7,768 nucleotides of DNA from Aerococcus mictus. GTDB taxonomy: Bacteria > Bacillota > Bacilli > Lactobacillales > Aerococcaceae. The stretch is from positions 1-7,768 of the forward strand of contig NZ_CP132986.1 of assembly GCF_003286595.3 (NCBI RefSeq). Direction: 5' to 3'. Both the position numbers and the translations under genes were made by a program. This document shows positions 1-4,278 of this stretch, piece by piece. Position 1 is the first letter of the stretch. Every line of letters starts with the position of its first letter. Below the pieces are notes generated by a model. The model saw nothing but the letters and a program-made list of their open reading frames with translations, was not told the DNA's origin and did not search any database.

Positions 1-252
1 TTGAAAGCAATATCAAAAAAATGTAGGCGAATATTTTTGAAGAACTATTTCAACAAGAATAAAAAAATTGTCGATGTTTTTTTGCCGGTCTTACAAAAAA
101 TATTTACAAGATTGGAAAAAAATCTTGATAGAAAAACTTATCGTGAAGAATTTTTTCAAGGAAAAGAAGACGAGAAATTTTTTTCTCATGAATTAGATAT
201 GAATCAATATTTTGAACAAATTAAATATGTTTATCGAAATAATTTGAAATAA
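1..252 (+). CDS. hypothetical protein, 3' end (5' end cut by window)
   Basis: The frame is open from the first base and stops at 250-252. It encodes about 83 lysine- and aromatic-rich residues, including DVFLPVLQKIF, LDRKTYREEFF and YFEQIKYVYRNN. The only in-frame ATG is deep inside (base 199), and the TTG at base 1 has no visible ribosome binding site because it sits at the window edge. I therefore read this as the C-terminal part of a longer gene that starts upstream. It has no signal peptide, membrane segment or motif I recognise. No terminator hairpin follows immediately; the next structure is the small hairpin element at 289-314. It could be a genuine gene end or a decayed fragment like those downstream. 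Function is unknown. Confidence 0.45.
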   Translation: MKAISKKCRRIFLKNYFNKNKKIVDVFLPVLQKIFTRLEKNLDRKTYREEFFQGKEDEKFFSHELDMNQYFEQIKYVYRNNLK

Positions 253-288
253 TAAATTTGAGAAAGAAAATAAGGAACGGGTAAAATG

Positions 289-314
289 AAATCTTGTTAG
301 GGAAATCCCTGAAC
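289..314. repeat. hairpin element, copy 1 (second copy at 1896-1920)
   Basis: AAATCTTGTTAG followed by a self-complementary stem (TTAGGGA, loop AA, TCCCTGA at 297-312, one G-T pair). The same 12 bases followed by an equivalent stem recur at 1896-1920. Both copies are followed within 20-40 bases by a second weak AATGA-type inverted repeat. I infer two diverged copies of one element, possibly a leader or attenuator of a lost gene. Its function is not known to me. Confidence 0.45.
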
Positions 315-434
315 CCAAGTCGAAAAATAATGAGTTTAAATAAAATTTTCAGAACTCATTTGCCGTTATTATTAAGTCATAAATCATGTAGTTGTGGAAT
401 AAAGAAAAGATTGAAATTTGTAAAAAATTGACTA

Positions 435-474
435 AATATGCTTTAAAAAACTGTACTACTTTTTAAAGCATATT
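435..474. repeat. 15-bp perfect inverted repeat
   Basis: The left arm at 435-449 (AATATGCTTTAAAAA) is exactly complementary to the right arm at 460-474, with a 10-base spacer. There is no U-tract on the plus side, so it is not a classic terminator there. The right arm runs straight into the first arm of another inverted repeat (473-481 with 538-546). It could be a protein-binding site, a recombination site or part of an RNA. Confidence 0.6.
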
Positions 475-571
475 GTCCTACAAATAAAAATTTAGCTATT
501 AAAACATTGTTATATCAGCATTTTGAAGTTGCCAAAAGTAGGACAAAATTTTGAAATTGCTATCACTTGTC
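473..571. repeat. intergenic repeat unit, copy 1
   Basis: The unit contains the inverted arms TTGTCCTAC (473-481) and GTAGGACAA (538-546). It also carries two motifs that recur 200 bp downstream at nearly the same spacing: ATTGTTATATCA at 506-517 and GCTATCACTTGTC at 559-571. The distance between these motifs is 53 bp here and 55 bp in the second copy. No coding sequence is visible. A recombination (res-like) or structured site is possible, but I do not recognise it. Confidence 0.45.
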
Positions 572-706
572 ATACTTCTGAAATCGACAAAAATATAAGG
601 AAATTGCCTAAAATTTACTGAATAATCTGTATGTATTTAATACAGAAAACGTATCTGTTTAGTACTTAATTTGTATGTAATAAGCGCGTATAAATTTATG
701 TATAGT

Positions 707-774
707 ATTGTTATATCAAGCTTTCTGTGTATGTATAAAGACTGTATATTTTTGAAAAATCGCTATCACTTGTC
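707..774. repeat. intergenic repeat unit, copy 2
   Basis: This is the diverged partner of the unit at 473-571. ATTGTTATATCA is at 707-718 and GCTATCACTTGTC at 762-774, each preceded by a TTTTGAAA-type run. The stretch from 572 to 706 between the copies is A+T-rich, with repeated TGTAT/ATACA words, including a CTGTAT...ATACAG hairpin at 627-645. I see no gene there. Confidence 0.45.
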
Positions 775-786
775 TGTATAAATTAT

Positions 787-918
787 GTAAAAAAGAATCC
801 CTTTGGCTCAGCCAAAGTAAGCAAAATCTAGGTGCTTTAGTACCAGCTTTTGCTATCAAGGATTCCTTATGCTCTTTCAATATTTCAAGCAACTTCCTAA
901 CTAAATTTCTTTTTCGCT
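787..918 (-). ncRNA. predicted small RNA ending in a three-way-junction terminator
   Basis: Read on the minus strand, TGT TATAAA (933-925) is a plausible extended -10, giving a start near 918. The 3' part folds as a three-way junction. The closing stem is AAGGAATCC with GGATTCTTT (bases 868-860 with 800-792). One arm has the stem AGCAAAA/TTTTGCT (854-848 with 826-820) topped by a small GGTAC-type stem. The other arm is CTTTGGC/GCCAAAG (817-811 with 807-801, 3-base loop). The closing stem runs into six Us. A G-U pair that keeps the closing stem continuous exists only in the minus-strand RNA, which favours that strand. No homology is recognised and the promoter is only moderate. Confidence 0.45.
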
Positions 919-965
919 ATGAAATTTATAACAATATTGACTTAGTAAAAAAGATTTTCTAATAA

Positions 966-1097
966 AAAAGCACGGAAATTTTCCGTACTTCTGTAAAGTA
1001 TTCCTATATTTCGAACTTAGTTTCGCTATAGGAGAAAAAAACCGATGAATGAGAGCACCAGTGACTCTATGTAGAAAAAAGATTTTTATAAGACACT
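966..1097 (-). ncRNA. predicted small RNA, divergent member of the GCACGG-terminator family
   Basis: The minus-strand extended -10 TGC TACAAT (1112-1104) predicts a start near 1097. Hairpins are visible at 1052-1068 (AGAGCAC with GTG, CTCT) and 1002-1033 (TCCTATA with TATAGGA). The terminator at 970-988 has a GTACGGAA/TTCCGTGC stem and is followed by TTTTTT. In the minus RNA the terminator stem contains a U-G pair, whereas plus-strand RNA would have a C-A mismatch, so the minus strand is preferred. The 3' half resembles the units at 1517-1650 and 4147-4278, but the hairpin at +1 seen in those is weak here. Confidence 0.5.
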
Positions 1098-1132
1098 AAA
1101 ACCATTGTAGCATATTTTATCTTGAATTATCA

Positions 1133-1141
1133 TGTTATACT
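1133..1141 (+). promoter_or_regulatory. extended -10 promoter of the toxin mRNA
   Basis: TGT TATACT is an extended -10 with no good -35 at 17 bp. It predicts a start near 1148 and a 42-base leader. The leader contains a CGCAAAT/ATTTGCG hairpin (1159-1174) abutting the ribosome binding site, a placement that would limit toxin translation as in Fst-type mRNAs. Confidence 0.6.
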
Positions 1142-1179
1142 AATCAAGTCGTCTCTGACGCAAATTTATTTGCGAAAGG

Positions 1180-1207
1180 GGTGATTCACATGATCTACTT
1201 CTTTGAG
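1180..1207 (+). repeat. direct repeat over the toxin start site
   Basis: This stretch covers the toxin ribosome binding site and first codons. It is repeated at 1346-1373 with one single-base indel and a few substitutions (shared core CACATGATCTAC). In par systems such repeats let the antitoxin RNA, read from the opposite strand, base-pair over the toxin start. Confidence 0.75.
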
Positions 1208-1279
1208 CTCTTACTTGCCGTTACGGCAAATGTAATAAGCTACTACATTTGCAAATGGCTAGACGGCGAGGACAAATAG
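1190..1279 (+). CDS. Fst/par-like type I toxin, 29 aa membrane peptide
   Basis: This is a 29-residue peptide with a short N-terminus (MIYFFELLLAV), a hydrophobic membrane-spanning stretch through about residue 21, and a charged tail CKWLDGEDK. That layout, a single helix then a W-L-D charged tail, is typical of the Fst/Ldr-type membrane toxins of Gram-positive plasmids. The start is fixed by AAAGGGGTG just upstream. A hairpin at 1159-1174 lies against this site. The gene sits in the classic par arrangement: its mRNA runs into the bidirectional terminator at 1309-1345, and an antitoxin RNA converges from the other side. The bases around its start (1180-1207) recur at 1346-1373 inside the antitoxin gene. 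By family knowledge, overproduction damages the membrane of plasmid-free cells, giving post-segregational killing. The exact subfamily is not certain. Confidence 0.85.
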   Translation: MIYFFELLLAVTANVISYYICKWLDGEDK

Positions 1280-1305
1280 ACGACTAGCCTTGAGCGTTGG
1301 TCACG

Positions 1306-1371
1306 CAAAAAAAGCCCCACGTTGGTTCAGAACGTGGGGCTTTTTGGTGATCACATGATCTACCTCTTTGT
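1306..1371 (-). ncRNA. antitoxin RNA (RNA II-like) of the toxin at 1190-1279
   Basis: This is a predicted transcript of about 65 nt, a size typical of par RNA II. It starts about 7 bases after the minus-strand -10 at 1383-1378 and ends in the shared terminator. Its first 25 bases are the complement of the repeat at 1346-1373, so they can pair with the toxin start region at 1180-1207. Its loop is complementary to the toxin mRNA's terminator loop. Expected role: cytoplasmic antisense repression of toxin translation, lost when the plasmid is lost. Transcription itself is inferred from the promoter and topology. Confidence 0.75.
1309..1345. terminator. bidirectional par terminator
   Basis: A 15-bp perfect stem, AAAAAGCCCCACGTT (1309-1323) with its complement at 1331-1345, and a 7-base loop GGTTCAG. 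Both sides have A/T tails, so it can end the toxin mRNA (plus) and the antitoxin RNA (minus). In par systems complementary terminator loops start the toxin-antitoxin RNA contact. Confidence 0.88.
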
Positions 1372-1377
1372 AGTTTT

Positions 1378-1386
1378 AGTATACCA
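1378..1386 (-). promoter_or_regulatory. extended -10 promoter of the antitoxin RNA
   Basis: Reads TGG TATACT on the minus strand, stronger than the toxin's own promoter if the family rule of antitoxin excess holds. No convincing -35 is seen. The same nine bases, TGGTATACT, recur on the plus strand at 2806-2814. Confidence 0.65.
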
Positions 1387-1427
1387 TAATTCAGTTATTT
1401 ATTGCATGGTTTGGATTAGAAAAGCAC

Positions 1428-1476
1428 GCAAAAAACGCCACGTTGGTTCAGAACGTGGCGTTTTGGTGTTCTCTTA
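1428..1476 (-). ncRNA. solo antitoxin-like RNA (par RNA II duplicate without toxin)
   Basis: The minus-strand extended -10 TGT TATAAT (1491-1483) is followed by a leader of about 12 nt. A terminator stem then spans 1432-1464 (CGCCACGTT with AACGTGGCG). It has the same 7-base loop, GGTTCAG, as the par terminator 110 bp away, and only the base of the stem differs. There is no toxin ORF on the opposite strand. It is either a remnant of a second par module or a short decoy/antitoxin able to bind the toxin mRNA terminator loop. Function is inferred. Confidence 0.55.
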
Positions 1477-1516
1477 AAAAATATTATAACACAACCCCAA
1501 TTTAGTTATTACCTTG

Positions 1517-1650
1517 AAAAAAAGCACGGAGAAATTCCGTGCCTATATCCTCATACGGTCTCTATGTCTTTGTTGGCATGAGGAAGAGAGATTGGGCTGA
1601 TCGGTAGGGAGTGCCCAATCAATCTAAGAGAAAGTAGTAAAAAACTACTA
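1517..1650 (-). ncRNA. four-hairpin small RNA, family member B
   Basis: The minus-strand -10 TATAAT (1662-1657) predicts a start at 1650. A hairpin begins right there (AGTAGT, loop, ACTACT, 1649-1633). Next come the linker CTTTCTCTTAGA and hairpin 2, GATTGGGC/GCCCAATC (1620-1613 with 1597-1590), whose loop contains CCCTACCGATC. Hairpin 3 follows (CCTCAT/ATGAGG, 1583-1578 with 1554-1549). The terminator is GCACGGA/TCCGTGC (1542-1536 with 1530-1524) with a T7 run. The same parts occur in the same order in the RNAs at 4147-4278 (minus) and 2821-2930 (plus). I do not recognise the family. A role in plasmid control or in trans regulation is only a guess. Confidence 0.6.
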
Positions 1651-1762
1651 ACTCTAATTATAAGCAAATGGTTACCAGAAATGGAAGATTTTTTGAAAAC
1701 ACAAATAAATTTTAGCGAAAAAATTATTCTAATTGAGTAAGGACTCAGTTTTAGCTATAAAA

Positions 1763-1793
1763 CAAAACAACGTCGAGAAAAGACGTTGTTTTG
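1763..1793. terminator. intrinsic terminator hairpin
   Basis: A 12-bp perfect stem (CAAAACAACGTC at 1763-1774, complement at 1782-1793) with a 7-base loop. The minus-strand side has the better T-rich tail. I see no gene in 1663-1762 or in 1794-1895. The hairpin may end a transcript from the decayed region downstream. Confidence 0.65.
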
Positions 1794-1895
1794 TAGGATT
1801 GTTTATGTTAAGTAAAAACATTATACCCCGTTGCAGATTCAAAAACAAATCTTTAGAGTTTGGATGAGTCGGGAGTACAGTCAATATATATATTT

Positions 1896-1920
1896 AAATC
1901 TTGTTAGAGAAATTCTCTAA
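1896..1920. repeat. hairpin element, copy 2
   Basis: AAATCTTGTTAG followed by a perfect 8-bp stem (TTAGAGAA, one base, TTCTCTAA, 1904-1920). It matches the element at 289-314. Changes on the left arm are mirrored on the right (GGGA...TCCC becomes GAGA...TCTC), which suggests the fold is conserved. It lies about 110 bp upstream of the first readable part of the decayed gene at 2030-2542. Confidence 0.5.
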
Positions 1921-2029
1921 CACATGGTCAAATGAACTTATTTTTTATTCATAAAGACTTTTCGCTGTCAAAAATTTAAAAGAAATAAGGATCAAAGAAT
2001 TTTCTGTCTTAAAAATAATTTTTAGCAAA

Positions 2030-2542
2030 GTATTTCAAGAAGACCAAAATTTTTATCTAAAAGAAAGTTTCGGAATATATAAAAGCGTTAAAAGAAAAAT
2101 AAAGGCATGGAAAATTTCTAAAGACGCAACAATAAAAATCGTTACATGAAGTTCAACAAGAGATGAATCAAATAAAAAAGAAAATGAAGAATTAAAAATA
2201 CGACAAAAGAAATTGCAGATCTCTTAGGAATTAATCGAGAAAAATATCTTGCCTAAACTAAAAAAGACTGGTAATAAAAAATAAAAAAATTAAAAGGTAA
2301 AGAAGAAAAACGGAAGTAAAAAATAAAATAATTTCTCTAGAACTGACACGCAATATTTTTTGAAAATGAGTATTATCAAAATATTATTTTAGATTTCGCC
2401 TTTTATAATTTAGAAGACTATCGAGAAAGTGAAAAATAAATAGAGAAACTCTATGAAAAAATAATCTACGTTTTATAAAGAGCTTATGGAGTTAGAAAAT
2501 CAAGTAAGAGATTTTGCTGAAGGAAATTATTATTATGATTAG
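2030..2542 (+). pseudogene. decayed unidentified gene (several frameshifts and stops)
   Basis: Protein-like stretches succeed one another in shifting frames. 2030-2149 encodes VFQEDQNFYLKESFGIYKSV and on to a stop. 2142-2195 encodes LHEVQQEMNQIKKKMKN. 2200-2256 encodes TTKEIADLLGINREKYLA, a helix-turn-helix-like signature. 2347-2478 encodes IFFENEYYQNIILDFAFYNL and continues past one stop. 2471-2542 encodes FYKELMELENQVRDFAEGN. Composition and the heptad-like charged stretches look like real, formerly coding sequence. At least three frame changes and several stops mean it cannot make one protein. The helix-turn-helix followed by coiled-coil-like parts would suit a plasmid replication or partition accessory protein, but I cannot name a family. 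Confidence 0.5.
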
Positions 2543-2602
2543 AAAGTTTAGTAAAAGGAATACAAGCGATTAAAATGCATATAATTATGGTTTTGGAAGC
2601 CA

Positions 2603-2626
2603 CTTGTATATATCTATATATACAAG
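2603..2626. repeat. 10-bp perfect inverted repeat
   Basis: CTTGTATATA (2603-2612), a 4-base loop, and its exact complement (2617-2626). It is very A+T-rich and lacks a T-run, so it is more likely a binding site or RNA hairpin than a terminator. It lies in a gene-free stretch, 2543-2805. Confidence 0.45.
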
Positions 2627-2631
2627 AATAA

Positions 2632-2682
2632 AAGCGCTTAAATCGCAAAAATACCACGATATAAGTCATTTTAAGAGCGCTT
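2632..2682. repeat. inverted repeat with AAGCGCTT arms
   Basis: AAGCGCTTAAAT at 2632-2643 pairs with the region 2668-2682 through one bulged base, with an inner TCG/CGA stem. Two overlapping TATAAT boxes follow at 2697-2707, so a transcript could start near 2714. No gene is visible from there to 2805. An operator or a terminator are both possible. Confidence 0.4.
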
Positions 2683-2805
2683 ACTAAGAAAATCTTTATA
2701 ATATAATAAGTGTGCGGAGTGTAAGAAGTTCGTTTAATATAGCAAACGCCTCTTTCCGGGATAGTAGCCACGTTAGGCAGTAGAACACGAAAAGGGAGAA
2801 AATTA

Positions 2806-2814
2806 TGGTATACT
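2806..2814 (+). promoter_or_regulatory. extended -10 promoter of small RNA C
   Basis: TGG TATACT, identical to the antitoxin promoter box at 1386-1378. It predicts a start at 2821, exactly where the first hairpin of the RNA begins. No good -35 is seen. Confidence 0.6.
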
Positions 2815-2820
2815 CTTTGT

Positions 2821-2930
2821 AGTAATTTTTAATTACTTTCTCTAAAGACTGAGTCTTCCCGACAATGAGACTAGTCTCTCCTTTTTATCTCAAAGGGGAG
2901 GAAAAGCACGGAAATTTTCCGTGCTTTTCT
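2821..2930 (+). ncRNA. four-hairpin small RNA, family member C
   Basis: This is the plus-strand member of the family. The hairpin at +1 is AGTAATT/AATTACT (2821-2837). The linker is CTTTCTCTAAAG. Hairpin 2 is GACT-g-AGTCT with AGACT-AGTC (2847-2876). Hairpin 3 is CTCCTTTTT with AAAGGGGAG (2878-2900, two G-U pairs). The terminator is AAAAGCACGGAAA with TTTCCGTGCTTTT (2902-2928). Order, linker and terminator core match 1517-1650 and 4147-4278, while the stem sequences differ, which is what structure-conserved RNAs show. There is no ORF beyond five codons inside it. Role unknown. Confidence 0.62.
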
Positions 2931-2973
2931 GTTTCGGAACATAATAAAAAAAGAACTTTGTTATAGTAATTTT

Positions 2974-3034
2974 GAAGAGAGCTATTCGTGAGAAAACTAA
3001 AGTCCTATGTTGGTTTCAAACGTGGACTTTTTTA
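2974..3034 (+). ncRNA. antitoxin-like small RNA with par-type terminator
   Basis: The extended -10 TGT TATAGT (2959-2967) predicts a start near 2974. The RNA of about 60 nt ends in a terminator at 2999-3030, AAAGTCC-t-ATGTT with AACGTGGACTTT, loop GGTTTCA, and a long T-run. The terminator resembles the par terminators at 1309-1345 and 1432-1464 (shared GTTGGTT...AACGTGG). U-G pairs occur in the plus RNA and would be mismatches on the minus strand. No toxin ORF faces it. It is either a par remnant or an orphan antitoxin. Confidence 0.5.
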
Positions 3035-3072
3035 CATTTAGCTAACCTTCTTGGAAACTAGGTACACATATT

Positions 3073-3200
3073 TTATCGAATTAGTTTATTTTTTTCGTAA
3101 AACGTCGATCTACCTTTATATTTCCCGATTTGAGAAAGATAATTTAAAATGTCACCATTCCACTTTTTTCTTTTAATAGTGAATAATCAAAATTTCTCAT
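3073..3200 (-). pseudogene. Fic-family protein, N-terminal remnant (frameshifted, truncated)
   Basis: On the minus strand GGAGAGG lies 7 bases before ATG at 3200. The first frame reads MRNFDYSLLKEK. A one-base shift at an A-run then leads to WNGDILNYLSQIGKYKGR and on to a stop at 3075-3073. The pattern (N-F-D-Y-S-L-L, then W..DI..Y...I..YKG) is one I associate with the N-terminal domain of bacterial Fic proteins. The catalytic Fic core (HPFx[D/E]GN) is absent. Intact Fic proteins transfer AMP to target proteins and often pair with an antitoxin; this remnant cannot. The inverted repeat at 3266-3294 may have been its operator. Family assignment rests on a short match from memory. Confidence 0.5.
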
Positions 3201-3265
3201 CCCATAACCTCTCCTTTATCCCTTAATTATGTAATTTTTAGGCGATAAATCAATTGTTGTACGAT

Positions 3266-3294
3266 TATTAACTTGTTGTAAGAACAAGTTAATA
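3266..3294. promoter_or_regulatory. 12-bp inverted repeat, possible operator
   Basis: TTAACTTGTT (3268-3277), a 5-base spacer and its exact complement (3283-3292), extended by two A-T pairs. It lies upstream of the Fic remnant (minus) and upstream of the small RNA promoter at 3372 (plus). There is no T-run, so it is more likely a repressor site than a terminator. Confidence 0.4.
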
Positions 3295-3371
3295 TAATAA
3301 TAGTATGAGGGATAATAAGTTTGTCTAACCAATTCGTTCCAAAATATCGTAACAGGTTGAGGCTAGCAATT

Positions 3372-3380
3372 TGTTATAAT
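3372..3380 (+). promoter_or_regulatory. extended -10 promoter of the 3387-3448 RNA
   Basis: TGT TATAAT, an excellent extended -10, with TTGAGG further upstream at an unusually short spacing. It predicts a start near 3387. Confidence 0.55.
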
Positions 3381-3386
3381 AAATGA

Positions 3387-3448
3387 ATAGAAGAGCTCTT
3401 ATATGGGCAACGCAAAAAGGAATGGATGATTAGTCCATTCCTTTTTAT
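3387..3448 (+). ncRNA. short predicted RNA with strong terminator
   Basis: This is a transcript of about 60 nt between the extended -10 at 3372-3380 and a 13-bp perfect terminator stem, AAAAAGGAATGGA (3414-3426) with its complement at 3434-3446. The 7-base loop and T-run are typical. It has the size and layout of an antisense antitoxin, and the GCAACGCAAAAA run before the stem recalls the par region. The stem and loop sequences differ from the par terminators. Target unknown. Confidence 0.5.
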
Positions 3449-3465
3449 CCAAAAAGAAGAATAAT

Positions 3466-3662
3466 AAAAAGCACGGGAGAGCTATATTTTAACTTTTGCG
3501 CCGAATGTTAAAGTCCTTGCTTTGGAGTATCAGCGCATAAGAGGCAACTATAGCTTTCCCGCGTTTCTATATAGGATATATATTTGTCCCGCTAATAAGG
3601 GAGAAAGCTGGTGTATAGAACACCAGCAGAATGGAGCTAAAATAGTATTTTTATAAAATACT
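3466..3662 (-). ncRNA. small RNA, family member D with an enlarged terminator
   Basis: The minus-strand -10 TATAAT (3674-3669) predicts a start at 3662, exactly the first base of hairpin 1 (AGTATTTT/AAAATACT, 3662-3655 with 3651-3644). Hairpin 2 is GCTGGTGT/ACACCAGC (3627-3607). The family's terminator core is present (GCACGGGA, 3471-3478), but its stem is 16 positions long (3564-3549 with 3486-3471, one mismatch). It encloses about 60 bases with further inner pairings, such as TGCGC/GCGCA and TTTAAC/GTTAAA. It looks like a family member into which a structured insert was placed at the terminator loop. I see no feature in 3675-3785. Confidence 0.5.
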
Positions 3663-3787
3663 AAGTTAATTATACTATAACATAGTTTATTTAGTTATCG
3701 TATATAGTAAAACTTCCCGTACGCTAAGAAACATCTATATTTTGATTTTCGATGCTCAAATAATTTTGTAGAAGTTTACTTCCAGAA

Positions 3788-3816
3788 AAAAACACCCCTT
3801 AATTATAAGGGATGTT
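3788..3816 (-). terminator. intrinsic terminator
   Basis: Stem AACATCCCTT/AAGGGGTGTT (3816-3807 with 3800-3791 on the minus strand) with a 6-base loop and a following T-run of eight. It would end a minus-strand transcript coming from the 3820-4100 interval. In the minus RNA a U-G pair makes the stem continuous. Confidence 0.7.
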
Positions 3817-4146
3817 TTGAGGAAGATTTTATGAAAGGTTAAAAAATGATAATGATGTCTGCTGTAATATCAAATTATTTATCCCCATTACAGGCGGAAT
3901 GCCTGTGACACCTATATTTCATAAAAGGAGTTTTAACCATTCAAATCTTATCAAGCTAATGCTTGCTATAAACCTCATAATGTCATCCTAGCAAATATAT
4001 CTATTAAAATCTATAAATTATGAATAATATTAGAGAAATAAAAAAATTATTCATCTAAGATATTTTACTAATAAGAAAATTCTAAAAAATATAGGTGAGC
4101 GGACTTCATATAATTTATTGTTTAGTGTCTAGAGTATTTCATAAAT
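3817..4146. other. gene-free stretch with one small hairpin
   Basis: There is no supported gene here. A perfect 6-bp hairpin, ACAGGC/GCCTGT, occurs at 3890-3906. A minus-strand 19-codon hydrophobic frame (3978-3919) has an AGGAT box six bases before its ATG, but it is too short to claim. If transcribed it would end at the terminator 3788-3816. Confidence 0.4.
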
Positions 4147-4278
4147 AAAAAAGCACGGAAACTCCGCGCTCTTATCTCCATACAGAGTAAAAAAGTCCTT
4201 GTATAGTATGAGGAGTAATGACTGGGCTGGTCGGTAGGTAAGACCCAGTCTAAAAGAAAGTAGTATTATATAAATACT
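4147..4278 (-). ncRNA. four-hairpin small RNA, family member A
   Basis: The minus-strand extended -10 TGC TACCCT (4293-4285) predicts a start near 4278, at the start of hairpin 1 (GTAGTATT/AATACTAC, 4280-4273 with 4267-4260). The linker is CTTTCTTTTAGA. Hairpin 2 is GACTGGG/CCCAGTC (4250-4244 with 4226-4220), loop with ACCTACCGACC. Hairpin 3 is CTCC-ATAC with GTAT-gaGGAG (4215-4206 with 4183-4176). The terminator is AGCGCGGA/TCCGTGCT (4170-4163 with 4159-4152) with T6. Relative to member B, hairpin 2 changes GATT...AATC to GACT...AGTC, a compensatory change. The G-U pair in the terminator exists only in minus RNA. A long T-run lies at 4319-4330 upstream. Role unknown. Confidence 0.62.

Noticed and set aside
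330..431. 33-codon plus-strand frame starting MSLNKIF
   Set aside because: No ribosome binding site, and it overlaps an inverted repeat. Length is within chance.
717..914. About 65-codon minus-strand frame (KLLEILKEHKES...)
   Set aside because: No ATG and no ribosome binding site, and it passes through the three-way-junction hairpins. I judged the RNA reading stronger.
2484..2771. 95-codon minus-strand open frame
   Set aside because: It starts at GTG without a ribosome binding site, has odd composition, and overlaps the decayed plus-strand gene and inverted repeats. Most likely chance in A+T-rich DNA.
3383..3433. 16-residue plus-strand peptide
   Set aside because: It starts before the predicted transcription start and runs into the terminator stem.
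3879..3887. DnaA-box-like TTATCCCCA
   Set aside because: A single occurrence with one mismatch, over 1 kb from the origin repeats.
3919..3978. 19-residue hydrophobic minus-strand peptide with AGGAT before ATG
   Set aside because: It could be a tiny toxin, and a terminator lies downstream, but there is no clear promoter or antisense partner and the length is near chance. Left as a note in the gap description.
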